Shown in pieces: positions 28,386 to 38,151 of a stretch of 64,000 nt of DNA. A program made the translations under genes and the position numbers. Every line of letters starts with the position of its first letter. The stretch's first letter is position 1. Source of the DNA: Oceanobacter kriegii DSM 6294 (GTDB taxonomy: Bacteria; Pseudomonadota; Gammaproteobacteria; Pseudomonadales; Oceanobacteraceae). The notes beneath the pieces were generated by a model. The model saw nothing but the letters and a program-made list of their open reading frames with translations, was not told the origin of the DNA and searched no databases. The DNA lies in contig NZ_AUGV01000004.1 of NCBI RefSeq assembly GCF_000422845.1, positions 467,382-531,381 of the forward strand, read 5' to 3'.

Positions 28386-28424
28386 AGAAAAAACGGCCAT
28401 GTCAGTGCCCCCACCTTCATGGCC
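28386..28424 (-). terminator. Possible terminator between nicE and nicF
   Basis: On the minus strand GGCCATG pairs with CATGGCC across a 16-base loop, followed by G and a T6 run. It lies between the nicE stop and the nicF start, so it could reduce read-through into nicF. Confidence 0.5.
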
Positions 28425-28449
28425 AAAGGCGGTTTACCCGCAGAAGGAA

Positions 28450-29205
28450 TCAGTAAGCGCCAGACAACAAAGCACCCGCACCCGGAACCACAGGCTCCAG
28501 CTCCAGCGACTTCAGCATGGCGTAGGTCGTTGCCACCGCAGCGGTGACCACTGGTTTGCCCGTCATGGCTTCAACTTTGGCAATGGCAGGCAAGGACGGC
28601 ATCTGCACACAGGCCGACAACACGATCACATCGGCGTCCTGATATTTCAGGTCCCTGACGATTTCTGGCAAGCGTTGCGGGTCATGGCGGGCAACGTCGA
28701 GGTTGTCGGGGATTTCCAGCGCGATGTAGTCCATCACCTCGAAACCTTCCTGACGGATGTAATCCACCACCAGCTCGGTCAGCGGCTTCATATATGGCGC
28801 GACCACGGCGACCTTTTTCGCCCCCATCACTTTCAGACCTTCCACCAACGCACCGGCACTGGTGATCACCTGACCATCACTGTCGTTATCGCGTACCCGC
28901 TGGGTCAGACGTTTTTCAGATTCGCGGTGATACCCTGGCCCCATGGCCATAATCGCCACCAGACAGGCATAGCCCAGCACGTTGACCTTGGCGTCACTCA
29001 GTTCCTGGGCGCAACGATCAGATTCTGCGTCCATGGCAGCCAGTTCTTCCTTGACCACTTTTTTCATCCGCATGCGGCTGGAGTGGAAGGTAAAACGCTG
29101 CTCCGGACGAATGCTCATACGAGCGGTCAGCATGGCCGGAATTTCGGTTTCCATGGTGGTGTTGGAGCTCGGCACAATCTGGCCGATTCGATACAAGGTA
29201 CTCAT
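28450..29205 (-). CDS. nicE: Maleate cis-trans isomerase
   Basis: The 251-residue protein of the Asp/Glu racemase superfamily has two active-site cysteines, C81 (LGYACLVAIM) and C199 (VLSACVQMPS). It opens MSTLYRIGQIVPSSNTTMET, as in maleate isomerases. It converts maleate to fumarate, the last step of the pathway. Its start overlaps the nicD stop by 4 bp (ATGA), so the two are coupled. Confidence 0.93.
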   Translation of the reverse strand: MSTLYRIGQIVPSSNTTMETEIPAMLTARMSIRPEQRFTFHSSRMRMKKVVKEELAAMDAESDRCAQELSDAKVNVLGYACLVAIMAMGPGYHRESEKRLTQRVRDNDSDGQVITSAGALVEGLKVMGAKKVAVVAPYMKPLTELVVDYIRQEGFEVMDYIALEIPDNLDVARHDPQRLPEIVRDLKYQDADVIVLSACVQMPSLPAIAKVEAMTGKPVVTAAVATTYAMLKSLELEPVVPGAGALLSGAY

Positions 29206-30035
29206 GCGGCAGGTGCTCCCGAGGCAATCAGTTCAAAGGCAGTGTTGATGAAACCGTCGAGGTCGTCCCACGGGATCATATGGCCGGCGTTTTCGACCTT
29301 GGCAATGCGCAGTTGCGGGCACAACTCGGCCATTTCGGCTTCGTCTTCCGGCAGGATCACCCCGCCCTTGCCCGCCACCATCAGGCTGCAAGGCAGCGTT
29401 ACGGCCGCGAGATCCTTGTGAAAGTCGACGTCGTGGAAATCATTGAACGCCCGTACGATGGCCGGTTCGTAGCAGGTATGTAGCCACTGGGCGCGAAGAG
29501 CACGCTGCTCTTCGGTCCATGTGGCGCAGAAGGTTTTCATGTCTTCGGCGGTCATGCCGCTGTTGGCCTGACGAATGGAATCGACGTACCACGGCAGTTT
29601 GCTTGGGTATTCACGACGACCCGGGCCGGAAACCGGCGGATCAACCAACACCACCTGCGCCACCCCTTCAGCACCGCGAGCCACCGCCAGAGCGGCAAAG
29701 CGCGCTCCCATGGAATGGCCCATCAGTACTACATTTTCCAGCCCCAGCGCCTTGATGAATTCAATCACATCGTCGGCGCAGGATTCCGGGCTGTAATCCA
29801 GCTCCGGGCCTGAGGCCGACAAGCCACGACCGCGCACATCCAGCACATAGACGTCGAATTGTTCGGCCAGCTTTTCAGCCACAAAACCCCAGGTCACCGC
29901 CGGGCTGGTGATGCCCGGAATCAGCACCAGCGGTTGTTTGGTGCTATCACCATTGCTATCGAGGGCGCCGTACCGCAGGTAGTGCTGGCGAATGCCATTG
30001 GCGTTTACCTGACCGCCATACAAATAGAAACTCAT
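29202..30035 (-). CDS. nicD: N-formylmaleamate deformylase
   Basis: The protein is 277 residues from the ATG at 30035, which has GAGGTGGCC upstream; the longer frame to 30128 lies inside nicC. It is an alpha/beta hydrolase with nucleophile Ser108 in GHSMG, an acid candidate Asp132 in VLVDPP, and histidine in NAGHMIPWD. It releases formate from N-formylmaleamate to give maleamate. It sits 8 bp after nicC and overlaps nicE. Confidence 0.93.
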   Translation of the reverse strand: MSFYLYGGQVNANGIRQHYLRYGALDSNGDSTKQPLVLIPGITSPAVTWGFVAEKLAEQFDVYVLDVRGRGLSASGPELDYSPESCADDVIEFIKALGLENVVLMGHSMGARFAALAVARGAEGVAQVVLVDPPVSGPGRREYPSKLPWYVDSIRQANSGMTAEDMKTFCATWTEEQRALRAQWLHTCYEPAIVRAFNDFHDVDFHKDLAAVTLPCSLMVAGKGGVILPEDEAEMAELCPQLRIAKVENAGHMIPWDDLDGFINTAFELIASGAPAA

Positions 30036-30043
30036 CGGCCACC

Positions 30044-31315
<1,272 letters not shown>

Positions 31316-31388
31316 TTAAACTCGTCGTGTTTGGCAACATTTACCGAATAAATCCGTTAAAACAGCTAAAATCAGATGAAAACAACAA

Positions 31389-31470
31389 TTGACCTGAGTC
31401 AAAAACAAGGATTAATGTGATGTACACCGTATTTAATTTAACGTGTACACACAGTTTTGGTACACACAAC
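31389..31470 (+). promoter_or_regulatory. nicX promoter region with three TGTACAC-type words
   Basis: A TTGACC -35 candidate (31389-31394), part of the inverted repeat TTGAC-CTGA-GTCAA, is followed at 17-18 bp by a weak TAATGT. Three copies of the operator-like word follow: TGTACACC at 31421, TGTACACACA at 31444 and GTACACACA at 31460. They lie between the putative start point and the nicX ribosome binding site. Confidence 0.5.
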
Positions 31471-31486
31471 GCGCAGGAGCATGGCC

Positions 31487-32560
31487 ATGCCGGTAAACCA
31501 GAGCCAACTTACGTCGATGTTTGAAGATGTGCTGAAAATGTCGAAGGTCGACAACACCCAAAGCGTGGCCGTTTTGAAAAGTCACTATTCCAATCAGGCC
31601 ATTGTGCAGGCCGCGACCGATGCCGCCATTCGCCTGGGTGCTCGGGTATACGGTGTTGAATTGCCGTCGTTTCATGCGCCGATGGCGATGGGTAACGACC
31701 TCACCGCTTACTGCGGCGACACCGCACTCACGGGTAACAAGGCCGCCCAAACCGCACTGGAAGCCGCCGACCTGATCGTCGACACCATGATGCTGCTGCA
31801 TTCACCAGAGCAAGAGCAGATTCTGAAAACCGGCACCCGCATTCTGCTGGCGGTTGAGCCACCGGAAGTACTGGCTCGCATCATGCCAACCATGGCCGAC
31901 AAGCTGATGGTGAAGTCCGCCGAAGAAGTATTGAAAACCGCCAACAGCATCCGCGTAACCTCCGATGCCGGTACCGATTTCCGTGCTGCACTGGGGCAAT
32001 ATCCGGCTGTTACGGAATACGGTCTAGCGGATGAGCCTGGGCGCTGGGATCACTGGCCAAGTGGTTTTCTGTTCAGCTGGCCTAACGAAGAAACCGCAGA
32101 AGGTGTGATTGTGATCGACAAGGGCGACATCCTGCTGCCGTTCAAGCAGTACTGCCGCGAGAGCATCACTCTGGAAATTGAGAAAGGTTTTATCACCAAT
32201 ATTCATGGTGGGTTTGAAGCGGAATATCTGGCGGATTACCTGAAGTACTTCGGCGACCCGGAAGTGTATGGCATTTCCCATATTGGCTGGGGCTTGCAAA
32301 CCCGCGCCCAGTGGACCGCCATGGGCCTGCACGACAAGAACGACGGCATGTGCATGGATGCCCGCGCGTTTGCTGGCAACTTCCTGTTTTCCACCGGCCC
32401 CAACACCGAAGTCGGTGGCTCGCGCAAAACCCCTGCCCACATGGACATCCCGCTGCGTAATTGCACCATCACCCTCAACGACGATTTGACCGTCGTTGAA
32501 AAAGGCAAGGTGGTTGCGCCGGAAGCATCCATCGCGCCCAAACCAAGCATTCTGGGTTAA
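31487..32560 (+). CDS. nicX: 2,5-Dihydroxypyridine 5,6-dioxygenase
   Basis: The protein is 357 residues from the ATG at 31487. That start has AGGAG at 7-base spacing, whereas the ATG at 31481 is too close. With this start the iron ligands fall at His265 (GISHIGWGL), His318 and Asp320 (PAHMDIPLR), the numbering known for P. putida NicX, which supports it. It is a non-haem iron enzyme that opens the pyridine ring to N-formylmaleamate. It is divergent from nicC and convergent with nicR. Confidence 0.95.
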   Translation: MPVNQSQLTSMFEDVLKMSKVDNTQSVAVLKSHYSNQAIVQAATDAAIRLGARVYGVELPSFHAPMAMGNDLTAYCGDTALTGNKAAQTALEAADLIVDTMMLLHSPEQEQILKTGTRILLAVEPPEVLARIMPTMADKLMVKSAEEVLKTANSIRVTSDAGTDFRAALGQYPAVTEYGLADEPGRWDHWPSGFLFSWPNEETAEGVIVIDKGDILLPFKQYCRESITLEIEKGFITNIHGGFEAEYLADYLKYFGDPEVYGISHIGWGLQTRAQWTAMGLHDKNDGMCMDARAFAGNFLFSTGPNTEVGGSRKTPAHMDIPLRNCTITLNDDLTVVEKGKVVAPEASIAPKPSILG

Positions 32561-32568
32561 GCCCTCGC

Positions 32569-32636
32569 ACCGGTGACAACCGCATGGGCAGCCCCTACCG
32601 CAGTACCGTAGGCAGCTGCCCTGTCACCGGTTTTCG
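32569..32636 (+). terminator. Branched hairpin between nicX and nicR
   Basis: ACCGGTGACA (32569-32578) pairs with TGTCACCGGT (32622-32631), followed by TTTC. Inner pairings GGGCAG/CTGCCC and CCTAC/GTAGG make a branched structure. It lies 9 bp after the nicX stop and just before the converging nicR stop, and probably ends nicX transcription. Confidence 0.65.
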
Positions 32637-32661
32637 AACGACAGCCGGAGCCGGTTCCGAA

Positions 32662-33132
32662 TTATTCCGGTGCCCGCTCTGGCTGTTCGTTCATTTTTTG
32701 CAACAGGTAGATCAAGGCAACCCGCTCGGCCGGATTCAGATTACCCATGGTTTGTTCAGTAATGGTGACCGCACAAGGCACCATTTGCTGCACCAGCTGC
32801 TGGCCGGATTCCGTCAATCGCAACACCACCTTGCGGCGGTCGGTTTCGTCAGCACCCTGACTGATCCAACCCTTGCTTTTCAGTCGCTCCACCACGCCCC
32901 GCATGGTGGCCTGGTCGACCGCGGTGGCCTTAACAATATCGGTTATAGAGCACACGCCCATTTCATGAATGGTGCACAGCGCCACGAACTGCGGCGCAGT
33001 CAGGCTCTCTTCACAACTGTACTGCTGGAAAATGGCCATATGACGCTGGTACGCCTTACGCAACAAATGCCCAACCTGCTCGCTGAAATCGTAGTTCTTG
33101 CGGCTTTCCGCTTCAGCAGAGTACTCAACCAT
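32662..33132 (-). CDS. nicR: MarR family regulator of nicotinate degradation
   Basis: The 156-residue regulator has a winged-helix core (SLTAPQFVALCTIHEMGVCSITDIVKATAVDQATMRGVVERL) with the DETDRRKVVLRLTESG wing. P. putida NicR is a MarR repressor released by 6-hydroxynicotinate; position between nicX and nicAB supports the same role here. A palindrome upstream of nicA, on the other side of its promoter, is a candidate target. Confidence 0.85.
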   Translation of the reverse strand: MVEYSAEAESRKNYDFSEQVGHLLRKAYQRHMAIFQQYSCEESLTAPQFVALCTIHEMGVCSITDIVKATAVDQATMRGVVERLKSKGWISQGADETDRRKVVLRLTESGQQLVQQMVPCAVTITEQTMGNLNPAERVALIYLLQKMNEQPERAPE

Positions 33133-33358
33133 GCCACTTATTCCTCTCGTTCGGCAGGTCGGCCCAATGGCCAGACCTCAGTGTCCCGGCAGTATACGCG
33201 ATTGCCACCGCGATCCGAAAAAGCATTGAACACATGGCAGTTTTCCGTCGCAGAGAAGCAAGGGATCGTATTTGCAGAACAGTCATTTCCCAAAACAACG
33301 CTGCTCCGTCCACATTGGCCGCCAATGACACACGACGCTCTGCCATTTACTCAAAAAG

Positions 33359-33374
33359 TTAAGTAAATACTTAA
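33359..33374. promoter_or_regulatory. Palindromic operator candidate before nicA
   Basis: TTAAGTA-AA-TACTTAA is a perfect 7-2-7 palindrome, 22 bp upstream of the nicA ATG in the nicR-nicA spacer. The size and AT-rich symmetry suit a MarR-family dimer, so NicR or another repressor may bind here. Confidence 0.5.
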
Positions 33375-33396
33375 TAAACTTATTTTGGATATTCTG

Positions 33397-33981
33397 ATGA
33401 GTGCCAACACCAGCGCCGCCAGCCAAGCCATCGTCTTCAACCTGAATGGCTCTCCTACGTCCGTCACAGCGGATCCATCCAGCCCACTGCTGTTTGCCTT
33501 ACGCAACGATTGCCAACTCAACAGCCCCAAATATGGCTGCGGCATGGGCGAATGCGGTGCCTGCAGCGTTTTGATTGATGGCAAAACCGCGCGCTCATGC
33601 TCCATCCCCCTGAAAGCCGTCAAAGGCCGCACGGTCACCACACTGGAAGGGCTGGCAACACAGGGGCAGATGCATCCGGTACAGCAAGCCTTTGTCGACG
33701 CCCAGGGCGCACAGTGTGGCTATTGCCTGAACGGCATGATCATTACCACCACCGCCTGGATTGAACATCTGACCGAACGGCCGTCAGAGGCTGATATTCG
33801 CAACGCACTGAAAGCCAATTTATGCCGCTGCGGCACCCATCTGGAAATTCTCGACGCTGTTCGCCTTGCCGTTGCCAATAAATTTCCTGCCACAGACACA
33901 ACCACCAGCGCTAACACCACCACAACCGCACAAACCAGCACCCGATCGCTTGAGGAGAAGACCCCATGGAACCGATTCTGA
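33397..33981 (+). CDS. nicA: Nicotinate dehydrogenase [2Fe-2S] subunit
   Basis: The protein is 194 residues from the ATG at 33397; an in-frame TTG at 33385 is the alternative. C48, C53, C56 and C68 bind one [2Fe-2S] cluster and C107, C110, C143 and C145 the other. The C-terminal 30 residues are a threonine-rich extension. It carries electrons from nicotinate oxidation to the haem part of NicB. The end overlaps nicB by 16 bp. Confidence 0.93.
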   Translation: MSANTSAASQAIVFNLNGSPTSVTADPSSPLLFALRNDCQLNSPKYGCGMGECGACSVLIDGKTARSCSIPLKAVKGRTVTTLEGLATQGQMHPVQQAFVDAQGAQCGYCLNGMIITTTAWIEHLTERPSEADIRNALKANLCRCGTHLEILDAVRLAVANKFPATDTTTSANTTTTAQTSTRSLEEKTPWNRF

Positions 33982-36900
33982 GCCGCGATGAATTAATGGC
34001 GGCAGATAACGTTCTGCTGTTATTGCGCCCAAGCAACCCACCTCTGAGTCCGGCCCAAAAAGCCAGCACCGAAGAGAAAGAGCCCGAGCTGGAAGTGTTT
34101 GTGGCGATTCATGGCGACGGCCGCATCATTGCCATGAACGGTCACGTCGACCTTGGCACAGGCATTGGTACCGCACTGGCCCAGATCGTTGCCGAAGAGC
34201 TGTATGTAGAAGCGAAAGACGTACAGATGATTCTCGGCGACCCGGACAAAACCCCAAATCAAGGCGCCACCATTGCCAGCGCCACCATTCAGATTACTGC
34301 CGTACCACTGCGCAAGGCCGCGGCTACAGCGCGTCATTTTCTGGTGGAACGAGCAGCCGCGCACTGGCAGTGCAGCCCTGGAGAGCTGACCACCGATGGC
34401 GGCAAGGTAATCCATGCCGAAAAGCAACAAGCAATCCGCTACGGCGACTTGATTGGCGGCCAGCGTATTGAACTGATGGTCGACGAACACGCTGCACTCA
34501 AACCGGTCGATGAATACCGCATTGTTGGCAAGTCAGCCGTGCGCAAGGACATCCCCGCCAAAGCCACCGGCCAGTTTGAATACGTCCACGATGTACGGGT
34601 ACCACACATGTTACACGGTCGTGTGGTGCGCCCACCCTATGCCGGTCGTGACGGCGGCGAATTTATTGGCAACAGCCTGCTGGGGATCGACAAATCCTCG
34701 ATTGCCCACATTCCCGGCATCATCACCATCGAAGTCATTGGCGACTTTATTGGCATTGTCGCCGAGCGCGAGGAACAGGCCGACCGCGCCGCCCGCGAAC
34801 TGAAAGTCGACTGGAAACCCAGCCCCGACCTGCCAGACATCAACGACCTCGAAAACGCCATTCGCAACAACCCGACCGACAAGACCCGCACCCTGGTCGA
34901 CGAAGGCAATGTCGAACAGGCGGTCAAGGACGCCCATAAACGTCTGACCCGCACCTACGTCTGGCCTTATCAGATGCACGGCTCTATCGGTCCTTCCTGC
35001 GCCGTCGCCGATGTTAAAGCCGACAAGGTAAAAGTCTGGTCCGGCACCCAAAACCCGCACATCTTGCGGGCCGATCTGGCATTCTTGCTGAACATTGACG
35101 AGAACATGATCGATATCGTGCGCCATCAGGCAGCGGGCTGCTACGGCCGTAACTGCGCTGACGACGTCTGTGGTGACGCCGTGTTGCTGTCCCGTGCGGT
35201 TGGCTTCCCGGTACGGGTGCAGCTGACTCGCGAACAGGAACATGCCTGGGAACCGAAAGGTGCTGGCCAGCTGATGGAAGTCGATGGCGGTATTGCCGAA
35301 GACGGCCATCCCTACGCTTACGATTTCAAAACGTCCTATCCGTCCAATGGCGCACCGAATCTGGCGCTGTTACTAACGGGCGTTGTAGAGGCTATTCCGG
35401 CGGCACTGGAAATGGGCGACCGCACCGCCATTCCACCCTACCAGTACGACCATATGCGCATTCGCGTTGACGACATGGCCCCGATGGTACGCGCCGCCTG
35501 GCTGCGTGGCGTGTCGGCCATGCCCAACACCTTTGCCCACGAATCCTACATCGACGAATTGGCGGCCGAAGCCGGTGAAGACCCGGTCGAATACCGCCTT
35601 AAGTACATGAAGGACGAACGTGCGCGTGAGCTGCTGGAAAACACCGCCGAGCGTGCCAACTGGCAGCCGAAGTCCGGCCCGTGGCAACCCAAGGTGGGTA
35701 CTGGTACGAACAGCAATATCGTCAAAGGCCGCGGCGTGGCGTACGCCCGTTACATTCACAGCAAGTTTCCGGGCTTTGGGGCTGCCTGGGCCTCCTGGAT
35801 TGCCGATGTAGAGGTCAATCAGGATTCCGGCGAAGTGAACGTCACCCGCGTCACCGTTGGCCATGATGCTGGCCTGATGATTAACCCCGACGGCGTCAAA
35901 CATCAGGTGCACGGCAATGTCATTCAGTCCACCAGCCGCGCCCTCAAAGAAGAAGTCACCTTCAACGAAACCATGGTCGAAGACCGCGACTGGGGCAGCT
36001 ATCCGATTCTGAATTTCCCGGAACTGCCGGAAGTGGATGTAATGCTGGCGGAAAAGCCGGAAGAACCACCGATGGGCGCTGGTGAATCGGCCTCCGTCCC
36101 GAGCGCCGCCGCCATTGCCAACGCCATTTACGATGCCACCGGTGTGCGTATGCGCCAGCCGCCGTTTACCCCGGAGCGTATGCGCGCGGCACTGGAAGAC
36201 GCTGGTGTGCGTCCAAAGAAAATTGAAAAGCCAAAATACAAGCCAGGCCTGAAAAGCTGGATTGGTGGCCTTGGAGCAACTGCCCTTGGCGCACTCGCTG
36301 TCGCCTCACCATGGCGCGCGGCGATCCCGGAAATCACACCACCATCGGCATCCGTGTATTCTGCTGCCACCATTGCTCGCGGTGCCGAAGTGTTTGCGGC
36401 TGGCGACTGCGCCGTCTGCCACACCAGCGAAGGCGGCATTCGCAATGCTGGTGGCCGCGCACTGGAAACACCATTCGGCACGGTATTCAGCACCAATCTG
36501 ACCCCCGACCCGGACACCGGTATCGGCCGCTGGTCATTCACTGCCTTTGAACGCGCCATGCGCGAAGGCATCAGCCGCGATGGCAAACACCTGTATCCGG
36601 TATTTCCCTACACCGCCTACCAGAACATGAACGACGCCGACATGCAGGCGCTGTATGCCTACCTGATGAGTCAGCCAGCCGTTAAGCAAGACAACCCGCA
36701 AACCGAATTGGCCTTTCCGTACAGCTTCCGCCCCATGATGGCGGGCTGGAACACCCTGTTCAAAAACAACACCCGCACTTACGACGACCCAACCCAGACC
36801 GAGCTGTGGAATCGCGGCGCCTATCTGGTCAACGGTGCTGGTCACTGTGGTGCCTGCCATTCCCCACGCAACTTGCTCGGCGCTGAAAAAACCGGCACTG

Positions 36901-37529
36901 CTTTCCTGGCTGGCGGCGATGTGGATGGCTGGGAGGCTCCGGCACTGAATGGCCAGAGCAAGTCGCCACTGCCATGGAGCGAACAGGATTTTTACGATTA
37001 CCTGCGAACCGGCAACTCGGACACTCACGGACCATCGACCGGCCCAATGGCCGCGGTAGTGGAAGAAATGCAGGCGCTGCCAGACAGCGACATTCAGGCC
37101 ATCTCGCACTATTTGGCCAATCTTGAAGGCGTCAGTGCCAGTCAGCCTGCCCCCCAAACGACCACGCTTGCAGAATCTGGAACTCTCAACGCCACAGATT
37201 TCAACAGCGCCGCCCGAACATTTGAGAGTGCTTGCGCCGGTTGCCATGAAACCCGGCCGGACTGGTTTGGGGTCAATCCGAATTTGGCCACCAACAGCAA
37301 TGTGCACAGCGATCGTCCGGACAACCTGATTCGTACCATTCTGTTTGGCGTACAAACTCCGGCAGACCCGGAACTGGGGTACATGCCCGGCTTCGCCAAC
37401 GCCATGAACGACAAACAGGTCGCCAATCTGGTGAGCCATATTCGCGGTCGCTTTGCTGCCGACAAGCCTGTCTGGCACAACCTCGAAGCCGTGGTGAAAC
37501 AGATTCGGGCCAACCCGGGAAGTCATTAA
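33966..37529 (+). CDS. nicB: Nicotinate dehydrogenase Mo-binding subunit with three cytochrome c domains
   Basis: The 1187-residue protein has the same length as P. putida NicB. The first 750 residues form the molybdopterin domain (GHVDLGTGIGTALAQIVAEE, and MGAGESASVPSAAAIANAI with the conserved glutamate). A hydrophobic segment (about 760-785) follows, then three c-haem sites: CAVCH, CGACH and CAGCH. It hydroxylates nicotinate to 6-hydroxynicotinate using water and feeds electrons to the respiratory chain through the haems. GAGGAG precedes the start, which overlaps nicA. There is no Tat signal, unlike the IorB-like protein. Confidence 0.95.
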   Translation: MEPILSRDELMAADNVLLLLRPSNPPLSPAQKASTEEKEPELEVFVAIHGDGRIIAMNGHVDLGTGIGTALAQIVAEELYVEAKDVQMILGDPDKTPNQGATIASATIQITAVPLRKAAATARHFLVERAAAHWQCSPGELTTDGGKVIHAEKQQAIRYGDLIGGQRIELMVDEHAALKPVDEYRIVGKSAVRKDIPAKATGQFEYVHDVRVPHMLHGRVVRPPYAGRDGGEFIGNSLLGIDKSSIAHIPGIITIEVIGDFIGIVAEREEQADRAARELKVDWKPSPDLPDINDLENAIRNNPTDKTRTLVDEGNVEQAVKDAHKRLTRTYVWPYQMHGSIGPSCAVADVKADKVKVWSGTQNPHILRADLAFLLNIDENMIDIVRHQAAGCYGRNCADDVCGDAVLLSRAVGFPVRVQLTREQEHAWEPKGAGQLMEVDGGIAEDGHPYAYDFKTSYPSNGAPNLALLLTGVVEAIPAALEMGDRTAIPPYQYDHMRIRVDDMAPMVRAAWLRGVSAMPNTFAHESYIDELAAEAGEDPVEYRLKYMKDERARELLENTAERANWQPKSGPWQPKVGTGTNSNIVKGRGVAYARYIHSKFPGFGAAWASWIADVEVNQDSGEVNVTRVTVGHDAGLMINPDGVKHQVHGNVIQSTSRALKEEVTFNETMVEDRDWGSYPILNFPELPEVDVMLAEKPEEPPMGAGESASVPSAAAIANAIYDATGVRMRQPPFTPERMRAALEDAGVRPKKIEKPKYKPGLKSWIGGLGATALGALAVASPWRAAIPEITPPSASVYSAATIARGAEVFAAGDCAVCHTSEGGIRNAGGRALETPFGTVFSTNLTPDPDTGIGRWSFTAFERAMREGISRDGKHLYPVFPYTAYQNMNDADMQALYAYLMSQPAVKQDNPQTELAFPYSFRPMMAGWNTLFKNNTRTYDDPTQTELWNRGAYLVNGAGHCGACHSPRNLLGAEKTGTAFLAGGDVDGWEAPALNGQSKSPLPWSEQDFYDYLRTGNSDTHGPSTGPMAAVVEEMQALPDSDIQAISHYLANLEGVSASQPAPQTTTLAESGTLNATDFNSAARTFESACAGCHETRPDWFGVNPNLATNSNVHSDRPDNLIRTILFGVQTPADPELGYMPGFANAMNDKQVANLVSHIRGRFAADKPVWHNLEAVVKQIRANPGSH

Positions 37530-37965
37530 GCCTCCCCAAACCAGCTATAACCCAAACCCGATAGCCCGAACCAGCTACAAACCGAACAATTGAAACGTAC
37601 ACACCACAAAAAGTGTTACCAAACGGCACATAAAAGGATTTTAAACACCTTCAAAATCGTGCACACAACAGAGTTTTCGCACCACTTTCAAACACCAAAC
37701 GCCGCTCGCGCCCGTTATCGGGCGGCTAAACCATTTAAAAGGTACACACCAGATAAGTTTTTGGGCTTTTACTGCCTCAAATCATTGAAATTGCACACTT
37801 GGTACGGCTATTGCCTTTGAAGATAAGGTGTACACACCATTAATCGACAATTTATCGAGACCCTTGGCTCAGATAGATTGCATTCCATAACAAGCTGGTA
37901 AACGGATTGCTTTCCAGATAGTCCCGGAAACAACCAGACTGGCGCAGAGATGCAAGAGGTACGCT
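37530..37965 (+). promoter_or_regulatory. Long leader of the symporter operon with repeated TGTACACACC words
   Basis: This 436-bp gene-free spacer contains GTACACACCA at 37597, GTGCACACAA at 37659, GTACACACCA at 37742, a partial copy near 37792 and GTGTACACACCA at 37828, roughly 60-90 bp apart. The same words are found in the nicC-nicX promoter region. The last copy contains the palindrome GTGTACAC. It ties the symporter genes downstream to the nicotinate regulon. Confidence 0.6.
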
Positions 37966-38151
37966 ATGAAGACAAACAACTGGATATGGGCCGTCTGGGC
38001 CCTGGTGCTGCTCTGCTACGTAGTGCCCTACGGTTTCCTGACCGAGGTACAAAGCTGGAGCGGTAGCTTCATCTACTGGACCATTACCGGCGTACTCGTG
38101 GTTGTCGCCAATCTGATGATCACCAAAGATTTCGGGGAGGAAGAAGCATGA
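37966..38151 (+). CDS. Small membrane subunit of a sodium:solute symporter (DUF3311/YhdT-like)
   Basis: The 61-residue protein has two hydrophobic helices (WIWAVWALVLLCYVVPYGFL and FIYWTITGVLVVVANLMI) and AGAGG before its start. Small two-helix proteins of this kind precede SSS transporters such as PanF. Its gene overlaps the symporter gene by 4 bp (ATGA), so the products are made together and probably form one carrier complex. Confidence 0.8.
   Translation: MKTNNWIWAVWALVLLCYVVPYGFLTEVQSWSGSFIYWTITGVLVVVANLMITKDFGEEEA

Noticed and set aside
28399..29421. 340-codon plus-strand open frame over nicE
   Set aside because: Antisense of nicE and nicD, both identified by active-site residues.
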